Origin: Haliotis asinina | Lineage: Eukaryota > Mollusca > Gastropoda > Lepetellida > Haliotidae | Length of the DNA stretch: 64,000 bases | Direction of reading: 5' to 3' | Assembly: GCF_037392515.1 (NCBI RefSeq) | Contig: NC_090288.1 | Coordinates: forward strand, 12,443,969 to 12,507,968 | Part shown: positions 47,601 to 56,743 of the stretch, in pieces | How the letters are laid out: every line of letters starts with the position of its first letter | Numbering within the stretch: the first letter of the stretch is position 1 | Made by a program: the position numbers and the translations under genes | Notes under the pieces: model-generated | The model's input: the letters and a program-made list of their open reading frames with translations, nothing else | The model's database searches: none | Told to the model about the DNA's origin: nothing

Positions 47601-48773
47601 TGGTATCCCCACTGTGATGTTGCTGGGATATTGATAGAACTGTAAAAGCAACATAAAAATAAAGTCACTCACTCATCCCGTTACTGCTGACAACACAGTG
47701 TTCTAACAGGATCCTGTGCGGAGAACATTAAATGCAACTCATGCTTCTTGTTTCTGTTTCAGCGACAGACAGGAACAACTTGGTGGAGATCTTTGACAGA
47801 AATGACAACTTCCCTATCCCCTTTGAGAGGAGCACCATGTGGACTGGAGCAGACATCAAGTGGATCTACCATGGGAAGACATCAGTGTCGGCAAAGAACC
47901 TGGCAGTCAATATGGCTTCCTCAGGATACTACAGGTAGCTCATTTCTTCCCCATACTTGGAGACATTGTGACTGACAGATTGGATAGTTAGGCTCACTGG
48001 CTTGGTTAACTCATGTCATCGTATCCCATTTGCATAGGGGCAGTAGGGTAGCCAAGTGGTTAAAGCGTTGCCTTGTCATGCCAAAGCAGTGATGTTGCTG
48101 GAATATTGCTAAGAGGGACGTAAAACTAATCTCAATCATCCAGTTGTGTAGATCAATGCTCATGATGTTGATCACTGGATTGTCAAGACTCAGTTATTTA
48201 CAGACCATCTTCAATTTGCTGGAATATTACGAGTGTGGCATTGACAAGAAAATACCCAACTTGCTGACTTGTATTTATTTAGCTTATATTGATGCCTATT
48301 CAGCTTCACATTCCAGGGGTACATTCCACAAAGCTGCCATAATGTTTATGAATGAACTCCCATGCTTTAACTTAGACGTATGACTCTCTTTTTATGGTGA
48401 TAACTTTGTAGAACCGGACTTTGGACACTCAGAATAATCCTTGCAAAATTTGACTACAATTTTTATGCAAAATTTGTATAATTTTGATTGTGCTTTCAAG
48501 TTTACAGTGCTTTGAAATATGAGCATTATTCAGGTATCTAATGAATACCATCATGTGTTCTCCAGGTGTATCAAGACGGCTGATTGTTCTGAACCTGCCC
48601 ACCGAGACTACACTGTTGAGAGCCGTGACAAGCTTCATAACCAGCTGAACAATGCACCAGCCTCCTACGAGGGAGCTGTAGTGAAGTTCAGACAAGGCAC
48701 ATACCATTACATGTGTACACGAAACAACAACTTCACCAACAGGAGCCAGAAAGGGACCATCATTGTATCTTAG
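23890..48773 (+). CDS. DD3-3-like secreted protein (13 coding exons)
   Basis: Coding exons: 23890-24030, 33427-33507, 41124-41301, 42162-42344, 42676-42868, 43238-43401, 44113-44260, 44453-44557, 44974-45036, 46092-46372, 46989-47060, 47763-47934, 48566-48773. All introns are GT-AG, phases close, and the total is 1989 nt (662 aa plus stop). The leader [16 protein letters not shown] precedes [14 protein letters not shown]. Downstream blocks [70 protein letters not shown] and [10 protein letters not shown] parallel the divergent paralogue. Exon 4 encodes a Lys/Asp/Ser/Thr-rich linker. The protein stops right after the TRNNNF block with no membrane segment, so secretion is predicted. The C-terminal part (EYDFVP...GELVHIQW ... 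GTYHYMC) resembles a cupredoxin-type beta sandwich; that is inference. Two long introns (9.4 and 7.6 kb) hold most of the repeats. Confidence 0.88.
25655..25775. mobile_element. Short palindromic MITE adjacent to the 22-bp minisatellite
   Basis: The left end CCCCCGTTTCACAAAAAGAT continues to CATAG. The right end reads CTATGATCACTTTGAGGAAC then GGGGCCC, its imperfect inverse. The centre also contains inverted ATAACTCCCATACTTCAA and ACGACTGTCGTA. A related, more decayed palindrome lies at about 48312-48422 (GTACATTCCACAAAGCTGCC ... ACTTTGTAGAACCGG). No coding capacity. Confidence 0.6.
25793..28287. repeat. 22-bp minisatellite array in intron 1 of the plus-strand DD3-3-like gene
   Basis: Tandem copies of a 22-bp unit, consensus GATGAGCATAGTCAGCTCTT plus AT, run from 25793 to 25930 and from 26309 to 28287, roughly 95 copies in all. 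Variation is concentrated in the second half (CAGCTCTTAT, CACCTCTAAT, CAGGTCTAAT, CAGCTCTACT), and a longer variant with ACCACCTCTCAC recurs at about 26530, 27045, 27630, 27790 and 28100, indicating higher-order duplication. Stops occur in all frames, so it is not coding. There are no unique spacers, so it is not a CRISPR. Confidence 0.95.
25931..26308 (+). mobile_element. LTR-like insertion inside the 22-bp minisatellite
   Basis: A 378-bp non-repetitive block interrupts the array. It starts TGTTACGAGTG and is flanked on both sides by CATAG (25926-25930 and 26309-26313), consistent with a 5-bp target duplication, although CATAG is also part of the repeat unit. Inside is a TATA-like ATATATATAAGGG at about 26196-26208, followed by about 100 bp of leader-like sequence, as in the U3-R of an LTR. 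The 3' end does not show the usual CA exactly at the boundary, so solo LTR is an inference. Confidence 0.45.
29190..29425 (-). mobile_element. SINE family B
   Basis: GTGAGAGAGTCTAGTTTTAT, CAGTAATATTCCAGCTATAT, GGCGGCGGTCTGTAAATAAT, CATGAGTATCGATCTACACA and GCATGGGTTGCTAAAGGCCT. It is in intron 1 of the plus-strand DD3-3-like gene. A shorter copy follows at about 30763-30885. Confidence 0.82.
30090..30285 (-). mobile_element. tRNA-derived SINE family A, minus orientation
   Basis: A GAGTGAGTGAG run, then GGTTTTATCTCCTTTTAGCA, GGGGGACACCAGAAATAGGT, GAATTGAACATGGG and GCTTTGACCATTAGGTTACC. It is in intron 1 of the plus-strand DD3-3-like gene. A decayed copy of the same family is at about 36325-36455. 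Confidence 0.76.
31695..32078 (+). mobile_element. Two tandem tRNA-derived SINE family A copies
   Basis: One diverged copy is at about 31695-31820 (AGCCTAGTGCTTAAAGC, then GTGAATCCCATTTCTGCTG). A second is at about 31918-32078 (AAGCCTAGTCGTTAACGTG, GGGTTCAATTCCC, GTGAAGCTTATTTCTGATAT, tail CCAGCTCACTCACTC). Both are in intron 1 of the plus-strand DD3-3-like gene. Confidence 0.68.
32586..32656. repeat. (CGT)n(CAC)n(CAT)n microsatellite
   Basis: Compound trinucleotide repeat in intron 1 of the plus-strand DD3-3-like gene, with CGTCGTCGTC then CACCACCACC then about 14 CAT units. Confidence 0.95.
33838..33966. repeat. CT-rich (CTCTCA/CTCACT)n low-complexity tract
   Basis: An irregular CTCTCACAC pyrimidine tract; two overlapping open frames across it are artefacts of low complexity. 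Confidence 0.85.
37381..37839. mobile_element. hAT-like MITE with 8-bp target duplication and internal 25-bp triplication
   Basis: A 459-bp element flanked by perfect AAGAACAG (37373-37380 and 37840-37847). The left end is TAGGGTTGACTATTG and the inverted right end TAGAGCTGTAATGATA, so terminal similarity is imperfect. Near the left end a 25-bp unit beginning GGGTTGACTATTGAGGGGAA is repeated three times (37382-37457). The interior contains ATCGATAG motifs. It lies in intron 2 of the plus-strand DD3-3-like gene. Confidence 0.68.
38190..38450 (-). mobile_element. SINE family B, near full length
   Basis: GTGAGTGAGTGATTTGAGTT, CACTCAGCAATATTCCAGCT, GACAATCCAGTGATCAACAA, GATGACGTGTCAACCAAGCC, GGCCTATTCTACCCCAGACC. 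It is in intron 2 of the plus-strand DD3-3-like gene. Confidence 0.84.
38756..38908. repeat. 20-bp minisatellite
   Basis: Eight or so near-perfect copies of a 20-bp unit, AATACTCAGGAACAAAGACC, with A/C variation in AAAGACC/AAACACC. It lies in the 7.6-kb intron of the plus-strand DD3-3-like gene. Copies decay to the right (to about 38950). An open frame across it is a by-product. Confidence 0.88.
41325..41545 (+). mobile_element. SINE family B, plus orientation
   Basis: GTCTACAGTAACCCATGTAT, GAGGCGACTAACTGAATCAG, TCATCGTATTCCAGTTGTAT, CAGACCACCGCCATATAGCT. It starts about 25 bp after the donor of coding exon 3 of the plus-strand DD3-3-like gene. Confidence 0.75.
41782..41945 (+). mobile_element. 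tRNA-derived SINE, family C
   Basis: GTGGTCAGATGGATAGAGTA (A-box-like) and GTGTTTCGATTCTCGGCC (B-box-like) form a tRNA-like head. The body is different from family A (AAAATATGGTATTTGTTGTC, ATCCTGCCTGG) and it ends in an A-rich tail. Only one copy was recognised in the window. Confidence 0.62.
43596..43755 (+). mobile_element. tRNA-derived SINE, family A
   Basis: The tRNA-like head has an A-box-like TAGCATAGTGGTAAAGC and a B-box GGGTTCAATTCCC, followed by a family body GAAGCCCATTTCTGGTGTCC, CACCATGATATTGC, and a degraded tail. Similar plus-strand copies occur at 31695-31820, 31918-32078, 47505-47675, 48030-48135 and 52546-52675. The anticodon-arm region does not fold as a functional tRNA. Confidence 0.82.
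47505..47675 (+). mobile_element. tRNA-derived SINE, family A, with full shared tail
   Basis: The head GGTGGGGTAACCTAAAGGTT and B-box GGTTCAGTTCCCC are followed by the body GAAGTCCAGGTCTGGTATCC and a tail ending AAAGTCACTCACTCA. It lies in the intron before coding exon 12 of the plus-strand DD3-3-like gene. Confidence 0.78.
48566..48773 (+). CDS. Terminal coding exon of the plus-strand DD3-3-like gene
   Basis: After acceptor TTCTCCAG this exon encodes [20 protein letters not shown] through [20 protein letters not shown] and ends GTA TCT TAG at 48773. In the divergent paralogue the homologous block (TYHFMSTRNNDFSNRDQK) continues through two more exons into a transmembrane helix. Here there is an in-frame stop directly after the homologous block, and I see no downstream exon with the stalk or helix in the next several kilobases. 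Confidence 0.87.
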
Positions 48774-49698
48774 AGGCAGTCTTCATCAGTCTTCATCCTT
48801 CACAAGCATTATGAGATATGTCATGGTTTACGGTACCATGTTTACACAAAATGCACCTTCTTGATGCAGGGGACAAAATGACCATTAAATGCTGTTCCAT
48901 ATTTAATGCTAAACAAGGCTGGAATTATGTGGCCTAGTCTTAGCACCATCAGTGGGAATTTCAAGTTATATCTGTCTTATTGGAGACGGTTGGGTACCGG
49001 TAGTTCAGAAGTGAACTTTCAGAATGTGAGACAGTTATTGGAACTTTTTAAACACAATCAACAGAAAAGTTTTTGATCACAATTTTGCTTTTGTTGTGGA
49101 ACAATTCTTATGTTTTGATCCATATTTGAGTTGTGCTGTCCATTTTGTACTTGTGATTGAGATTATTCTCCACATGTATGTATATACATATGTAAGTATT
49201 GTGCACTATGTCCAACATTATCGTCACCAAGCAACTTTAAATTTTCCATAAGTCACAGCTTCTTGAATTCCATACCGCTCAACATTTGCCTAGGAACAAC
49301 ATTGTCATATATATCAAACATGTGATCCATAGCAAATAGTGAACAGTATGTATGTTACCTCATTTTGACATATGTTTAACTTATGGCCAAATTAATGCTG
49401 ATTTGACATTAAATATGAACTCACTGTGATTTCTTGTGGGGTCTGGTATGTCTGGAAGTGAAATCTCTGTATTATCATATTTTTTGATGTTTTATAAGGC
49501 AGGGTCTTGAACGTATTGACAATGATGAGTTTGATTTAATGTATGATAAGGGACCATTCATAATTTATGGCTGGGTAGCTGGGGTGAGATGATGATTGCT
49601 GTGGAAAAGCATGAACAATGTGAATGACACCCCCCTTAAATTTATGTTCAAAGTGATCGAATCCACCTGCATGTCAAGTACAAAATGAATGACAACAT

Positions 49699-49758
49699 CA
49701 CACACACATGCACACGCGCACGAGCGCACACACACACACACACACACACGAGCGCACA
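49699..49758. repeat. (CA)n microsatellite with CGAGCG interruptions
   Basis: CACACACATGCACACGCGCA followed by a CA run and a second CACGAGCGCACA block, in intergenic DNA downstream of the plus-strand DD3-3-like gene. Confidence 0.92.
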
Positions 49759-50837
49759 CTCCTAGAACAGCACACTCCTAGAACATGTGGAAAAACTTGT
49801 TGACCATCCTAATGCCCCAGAACAGAATGTGTGACCCCTTAAAGACATCATCACTCAAAAGTCCTTAACACTGGTGGAGAAAACATATCATTAATTCCTG
49901 ACTTGTTGAAAAGGATAACTTTGAATAAGGCTGTCTTTGATAAGAATATACACATTTGATATCAACCAATGGTTAGATTGTTGGACATTTTTACCAGACT
50001 ATTATGTCTGATTGTTGATTTGAGCAATTATGACAGGAATTAGCAATGTTTCATACCTGCAGCTACTTTGGTCAACGTGAGCTGATCAAATGAATGAACA
50101 GAGCTCATGATTGGTTGATTTCTGTGTCGTAAAATGCCTTAATCAGCAATATTCCAGCTATATGGCAGCGGTCTGTAAGTAATCAGTTCTGCACCAGTCC
50201 AATGACTGACATCATGAGCATCGATGTATGCAATTGGTATACGATGACGTGTGTCAAGTTAGTCAGTGAGTCTGACCTCATTAGTGATATATCGATAGTC
50301 AGCTCTTATTACCAGCATGGTTTAACAAAGATCAATTCTAATACGGATCTTCACAGGTCAGACACATGGAAGTTGCTAGTCTCCTTATTTAGTGCAGTTG
50401 CAAGAATGACATATGCAATACCAGTAATCAATAAGGGTGATATTGGTGATAAGTATGCTCATATGCTGAGCCTTACCTCATGTGAAGACAGTTTATTGAA
50501 GTGTCTCTTCAGTCTGGTGTTTTAGAAAGCCAATAACAACTTTCAGTTTACACCATATTACCTGCGGTACGTGTATGATATTTTACCACAGCCATATTAA
50601 GTATATCCGAAATTAGATGCTGAAATTTAAGATACTGAAAACCTACTGTGATGTTTTTATAATTATTTTTCTATTTTTGAAATGTCTGAATGGTATATTT
50701 ATGTTCTATTAGGTTAGTGTTTAATCTGGAGCAGTGACGACTATTACATGCAGCAGGACTGCATATAGCAATAATGGTTTGTATACATCTGTTAGAGATA
50801 TGCATAAGTTGAATAATACTGATACAGGGTGTATCAT

Positions 50838-51125
50838 GTATGTATCTCTGTACCACATGTACGTTTCTGTACAGTGTATCTGTTCCACAAGTGTGATGTG
50901 TTTACAACCTGGCAGATATATTGTTATCTACTGCTGTTTTTAACAGGATCATGCCTGTTAGGAAAAGTCATCATATACTTATCTGTGTGTCTGCATACCA
51001 CATGCACCTTTCTCAACCATGTATCTGTGCCACAAAATCAGTGTGTTTATCTTATGATAATTGCTGCTATGTTTCTTCTTTCAAACAGTGTCATGTCTGT
51101 TGACGATAATCATGTTTCATCTGTG
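50838..51125. repeat. Diverged tandem duplication, period about 146 bp
   Basis: TACCACATGTACGTTTCTGT, then GTTCCACAAGTGTGATGTGT, then TTAACAGGATCATGCCTGTT in the first copy correspond to TACCACATGCACCTTTCTCA, GTGCCACAAAATCAGTGTGT and AAACAGTGTCATGTCTGTTG in the second. Divergence is substantial. No gene was assigned here. Confidence 0.6.
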
Positions 51126-52545
51126 GGTATGTCAGTTCCAATTTTCACATGTACACTGTTCAAGTCTCTATGCAATGCAAAATGTTCACTGCAAATATTT
51201 ACACCATGCATAATGAAATGAAAGTTGTCCCCTGGCATCTCCTGAGAAGAATGTGTGATTCTTCTCTATTGGCTACATGGACATAAAGTGCACAAATGCA
51301 GTATATGTACGCTGATGAGCTAGTACTTACAACTAATTCTATTATTCATTGAATAACATTGTTCTAGCCTAGTCCATAACACCCATAGTGACAAAGGGTA
51401 CAGTGCCAAGAGAGTTGATATTTTGGCCAATCCAGCATTGTTTCAACTTGTGATTGTAAGCCATATTGTTTATCACACGATGATATTATCTTACCTCGTG
51501 ATGATTGTATATGTGCAACAAATATATATCCTACTCAAAAGAAGCTAAGGATAGTCTTTTCATTTTCATATCATTCTAGTTAAACTGTCAAACACCACAG
51601 TGTAGTGATATGAAAAAAGAAAGGATGATTATTAACTTTGAAGTATTGAATTCAGATATCTCTGTGTTAGTACTTGTTAGAGACTGGTCAAACTGATTTA
51701 ATCAAAATCTGACTTTGACATCTGATTTGGGTGCAATTGGAATGAATTTCTCTGGCTACGTACAAGACTTGTTTTACTTTATGGTGTGGAGATATTTGTT
51801 GGTCATGATACTCATCATCTAAATAATCCATTCCACATATCATCTTGTACAGTCTGCGGGTACAGACTGAAGGATCACAAATAAACATGTATTTTCAAAA
51901 CTTCGTGTTTGTATGATTGTTGGATTTACACATGATTCAAGAAATTCAGCTGGAGAGTCTGCATTTAAAATTTGGCTGCAATGTTACTCAACATGCCCAC
52001 GTGTCTGTGTGTCTGTCTGTGCGTATCTATGTGTCCATCAGTGTGTGCATAAAGTGCACTCAGTGATTGTGGTTTAACCCCACCCAACACAGGCTGACTC
52101 CAGAAAACCAAGCATTATACGAGTGCTTCCCTTTACCATTAACTGCAAGACTTTGTAATTAGTATTGAAGACTATTAATCTCCGATAAACCTTCAGCATT
52201 ATATATTCATGGAAGATTGTTTTGTTGGTGTGCTAAAAGATGTTTTACTTGCACATGCATGCATGCATCCATGGATAGACTCACGCAGGTATATGCACAC
52301 CTCTTCAAAACTGCAATAATTTATAAGGAAGGCAAGCAATTCAGCTCACCTGTTTAGGTCCATCCTGTTAAGCCATTAAACTTTTGATTCTCTGGATTAA
52401 ACCTACTTTCACACTAATCAAACCTTCAAAAAGGCTACCTAAGGTTCCTTCGGTGAAATATATTTTTAAAATGTGATTATTGAATGTTCTTGCAAATGTT
52501 CAGCAAACATCGTCACTCATTAATTTAGCACATCTTAAGTTTAGG

Positions 52546-52675
52546 TTCGGGCAGTTGAGAGACCTAGTGGTTACAACATCTGAAGACCCTGCTCCCTTTC
52601 CCCACATGGGTACAATGTGTGAGGCCCATTATATTGCTGAATATTGCTAAAAGCTGCGTAAAACTAAACTCAAAG
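52546..52675 (+). mobile_element. tRNA-derived SINE family A, diverged copy
   Basis: GAGACCTAGTGGTTACAAC, then CCCCACATGGGTACAATGTG, AGGCCCAT, AATATTGCTAAAAGCTGCGT and AAAACTAAACTCA mark a deleted copy between the plus-strand DD3-3-like gene and the CAP gene. Confidence 0.65.
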
Positions 52676-53359
52676 TTTTAACTTCAGTGTAACAATTAGC
52701 TTATTCCCATTACTGGTGTTGAATTGAATATCAACATATACTGTACAAATGTTCAAACATTTTGAAATGAAAATATCCACAGTCGTGTTCTTTGTTTCTT
52801 GACTGATAAAGAGACTGACTGGTAGTCTCGCACGATATGGCTGAAATACTGTCGATGTGACTTAAACCTTAACTCACTTGTTACATTTCCTAAATGACAT
52901 TTCCCTCTTTACATGTAACAACAACAGAATGTCTGCTCTTGTACTTCGGGACAGAATTTAAATTTTTACATCTTTTGTAGTTTTACAAAAATATCAGTAA
53001 ACGTACCTATGTGAGACTGGATGCTTGTCTGACTTCATCCTTTGCTTGGCGTCGCTAAATATTTGGTCTTACAAATCATGTGTTTGTTTTTTGTTGTTTA
53101 GTGTGGCCCTATGTGATTTGGCCTTGATTCTGCACAAACACAACGAAGGCCCAACAACAGGGAAGCAAATTTCCTGACAAGACGCGAAAAAAAAAATACA
53201 AAAATACAAACCTGCTTCATTGACATTTTTTTTCTTACACTTTAACAGATTAGTCACGGTACAGTAAGATTTTGCCCACAGAGTTTATGAAGTTCTTAAT
53301 GCTTCACTACTCATTAACATTAAAAAATGTTCAGCCAAGGGTGGTTGGGCGAGTAATGG

Positions 53360-53510
53360 AGCGAGTTTAGTTTTACACGGCACTCAGCAATATTCCAGCT
53401 ATATGGCGGTGGTCTGCAAATAATCGAGTCCGCACCAGACAATCAACTGATCGTCAGCATGAGCACCGGTCTACGTAGCCGGGACACGGTGACACGTGTC
53501 AGCCACAGTG
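53360..53510 (-). mobile_element. SINE family B, truncated
   Basis: GCGAGTTTAGTTTTACACGG, CAGCAATATTCCAGCTATAT, GGCGGTGGTCTGCAAATAAT, GACAATCAACTGATCGTCAG. Further family B copies on the same strand are at about 47186-47275, 50135-50360, 54067-54135 (partial, inside the dead transposase) and 54730-54922. Confidence 0.78.
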
Positions 53511-53827
53511 CGAAATAGTGTCCAGATTTTGTTTGCCCGATGTTAAAGTTTCTAGCCTATAAAATAAGTTACTAGCCCGAAATGAATACATGGAAACTAA
53601 GCACAAGATTGCAAAAAGACGTAACTAAGATACAGTATGACCAGAAATTATTGACAATTTTAGGAATATGTTTCACTGGATTTCTAGTATAAACAACCTT
53701 GCCCAGCTATCCAGTGTATGGTTTCATTCAAGAGAGACAAATCCGTTAATCCGTTTACATTAGTGTGTGAAGAGTTATTCCCCCTTTGTCCACTTGCTAG
53801 CAGCCGACATTTTCAGTGATCCTCAGT

Positions 53828-54720
53828 ATGGATGATTTAGAAAAGAGGAAGTTGATTTTAGAGTATTATAACAAGGACATCAGATCAGCTAAAGTGATTT
53901 CAAGTAGAACAGACATCCCATTGCTCACTGTTTATCAAGTTTTGAAAAATATTGCAAATGGATATGGCACTGATACCAGGGAGGCACAGGTAGGCCCGGA
54001 AAATTGACAGTCAGTGACAAGAGGCGGCTTGGTTTCTAAAAACAAACTAGGGAGTTTAGAAACCTTAAGTGAGTAAGTGAGTTAAAATTTACCGTCACAT
54101 CGGCAATATTTCAGCCATATCGTGACGAGAACCATTAATATCGTACATAATAGAGAATGGTAAAAATCTATCAACGAAGGACAGTAAAGCAACTAGACTA
54201 TCACAGACAGATCTTTAAAACTAGTAATTAAATCTAAAACGATTTAACTATAGAAGACGATACAATATAAAACAGGCTGTAGCCCGCCATCAACTGAAGG
54301 TAGATCACCATACCAGGGTCCACGGGGACTTACAGTTTAGAAAACTTAAGGCTGGATATGACTGATAGAGGAACTGTGGTTGTCTGTAAGGAGACAATTA
54401 GGACTGAGCTGCATGAGGTGGGTTGGCAGAAAAGTCAAGGAATTCCATCATCGATCATGACACCTGAGCAAAAGTAGTAAAGGTTTAACTGGTGTTTACA
54501 GCATAAAAAAGTTAACTGGGACAACGTAATTTTCTGAGATACAAGTCCTGTGTGGCTCTTTCCTAAAACACTGAAATTCTGGACCAAACAAACTGAAAAA
54601 TCTTTGTATCAGCGTCCAAAGTACTGTCCGAAATTTAACGTTGGTGGCATATCTGTATTAGGTGCAACACTCCTCTGTGTATTTGAAGTGAAAAATTTAC
54701 AAAATGACGCCATGGTAGTG
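53828..54720 (+). pseudogene. Decayed Tc1/mariner-like transposase with SINE insertion
   Basis: The ATG at 53828 starts a helix-turn-helix-like N-terminus (MDDLEKRKLILEYYNKDIRS...LTVYQVLKN). Near 53985 the frame shifts, and RPGKLTVSDKRRLG follows in another frame, matching the GRPRK-type linker of Tc1/mariner transposases. A SINE-like block starts at about 54067. From about 54360 the catalytic-domain remnant resumes: KETIRTELHEVGWQKSQGIP, MTPEQK, NWDNVIF(stop)D, then KFWTKQTEKSLYQRPKYCPK and GGISVLGATLLCVFE. Several stop codons (including TAGTAA near 54475 and TGA in the VIFSD position) show it is dead. A second SINE copy follows at about 54730. Family assignment is from recognised motifs. 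Confidence 0.72.
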
Positions 54721-54729
54721 GTTGTATGG

Positions 54730-54922
54730 TTGTTGTTCATCCGCAAAGTTCCAGCTATATGGCAGCGGTCTGTAAATAATCGAATCCGGACCAGACAATC
54801 TAGTTATCAACAGTATGGATATCTATCTACGCAGCTGGTATACGATCACACGTCAGCTAAGTCTTGGGGCGTGACTGCCCAATCGCCTTAGTTGCCTCTT
54901 ACGACAAGCATGGGTTGCTGAA
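54730..54922 (-). mobile_element. SINE family B inserted next to the dead transposase
   Basis: CAAAGTTCCAGCTATATGGC, AGCGGTCTGTAAATAATCGA, GACCAGACAATCTAGTTATC, CGACAAGCATGGGTTGCTGA. It lies immediately after the transposase remnant, so it either interrupts or abuts its 3' part. Confidence 0.78.
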
Positions 54923-55106
54923 CTTAAATTTACAAAATTTGAAACAGGTGTCCGAGAATCGTATCATGTAATGCTTGTGTAATGGCGGCATCGTTAAAAG
55001 GTTAAATCAGTAATTGGAACCTACAATACAAGATTCAAGGATTCAGGATTCCACCACCCCGAACACTTCTCTGAACACTGACTTGCCATCCATCAACATT
55101 TAACCA

Positions 55107-55288
55107 GTGGTAACCAGTAGCAACAGTAGTAGTAGTAGCTGCAACAACAACAACAACATCAGTAGTAGTGTGTTAGTAGTAGGCGTATCAACAGTAGGAG
55201 TCGCCATGTATGCTGTCATAGCAACAGCAGCAGCGACAGCAACAGTGAGAATAGCGCTTACAGGAACAGCAGTATCAGTTGCAGCAGT
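55107..55288. repeat. Degenerate CAG/CAA/GTA trinucleotide tract
   Basis: GTAGTAGTAGCTGCAACAAC, CAGTAGTAGT and AGCAGCAGCGACAGCAACAG form a degenerate trinucleotide tract of about 180 bp. Long open frames on both strands follow from the period and are not convincing genes. Confidence 0.8.
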
Positions 55289-55900
55289 TGCCCAGTAACG
55301 TGGGGAGTTAGTGAATATTGCTTGAAGCCGCAACAGCAGTTTTGCTTTTAACGCGCTAGAAAAACAAACATTATCATCTGTGAATAAATACGCAGTATGT
55401 AACAGTAATAGGAAACAAGCTGTTGAAATTAATGGCTTTATATCATATTATAAACCTGTTCTAGTCGGAGTATGAAAGCCTAATGCTGCCACTTTCGTGC
55501 TTTCGTACCATTAGGCTTTCGTACTGATGTGCACCAATCGATCTGTGTATTACAGGAGCGTGGGCCAGATGATCCGGTGATCGGCATGGTCTGAGAAGAT
55601 TCCCACATGTTCATGCATGTAGCTGGAAGCCAACGATGCCTTGATGACAGGAGACTGCTTTGAGCTCATGCGGTCGTTCTAAATTTCACGCATTCTATTT
55701 TGCTTGATACTTTTCGGTAATTACAATTTTGGCCACGTACTGGGGCAAAACCATCACCGGATGCCTCATACCCACTGATACAGGTGAACCGGATACCCAT
55801 CACTCTGGGTGCATTAGCAGATGGTAAGTTACTAATTCCTTTGGAAGTATGTAAGGGTACGTCGTAAGCCATGAATCGCTCATACTAAGACCGCTCTTCC

Positions 55901-56155
55901 GGAGTGAGTGAGTGAGATTAGTTTTACGCCACACTCAGCAATATTCCAGCTATATGGCGGTGGTCTGTAAATAATCGAGTCTGGACCAGACAATCCAGTG
56001 ATCAGCAACATGAGCATCGATCTGCGCAATTGGGAATTGATGACATGTGTCAACCAAGTCCGCGAGCCTGACCATCCGATCCCGTTAGTCGCCTCTTTTA
56101 TGGCAAGCATGGGTTGCTGAAGGCCTATTCTACCCCGGGACCTTCACGGGTCCCG
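55901..56155 (-). mobile_element. SINE family B, near full length
   Basis: This is the best-preserved copy: GGAGTGAGTGAGTGAGATTA, CAGCAATATTCCAGCTATAT, CAGACAATCCAGTGATCAGC, CATGAGCATCGATCTGCGCA, GCATGGGTTGCTGAAGGCCT, CGGGACCTTCACGGGTC. It contains the 37-bp segment matched by the minisatellite at 59.4-60.1 kb. Confidence 0.87.
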
Positions 56156-56743
56156 CTCATCCGGAGTTTGAAACATTTAGAAGCGCGTCTGTTTCCTTTC
56201 GGAATTGTGGAAGCAATAGATAATATATTTTCTGTTTCAAAACAAAATATTTATCATCAAAGCGATAGTGCATCTATCTTACCCAGTGATTTTTTTTTAA
56301 AAAAAAACAAAACATAACAAAAAACATAACAAAAATATAACTGGAATTTCTTCAAATATACTGAACAACTGAAGAAACGCAACAGAAGTTTTTAAATGGA
56401 CGACATGAAAAATGAAAAGCTTAATTTTGAGATTTCATCTTTTTGAAACTTGCGTTTCTTTTGCTGTTCAGTATATCGTAAACTCTGACACCAACGCACA
56501 CTGTAATCCAAACTTTGCATTGATAACCTCTGTATCGCATATATCGATATATACTGAAAAGGATCAAAGTAGGTCTGAATACGTTCAATCAGTCGTACTT
56601 GATCATATTGACGAATACATACCTCATATCTTCGACACCTGGTGATCTCTGCGTTATGAATCAATGTACTGATATCACGTGTGTATCATACTTATTGAAG
56701 AAGTTGAGCCACAGCCACTATTGGCATTGTTTGGAACACGTGG

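Larger units (their letters stand above)
48774..56743. other. Intergenic region between the plus-strand DD3-3-like gene and the CAP gene
   Basis: It holds a CA microsatellite, SINE copies, a diverged tandem duplication, the dead Tc1/mariner-like transposase and a trinucleotide tract. No intact protein gene was recognised. 51.2-52.5 kb and 52.7-53.3 kb show nothing specific. Confidence 0.6.

Noticed and set aside
55100-55333. Open frames on both strands over the trinucleotide tract
   Set aside because: Both arise from the CAG/CAA/GTA period; composition is low-complexity and no start, splice or domain support exists.
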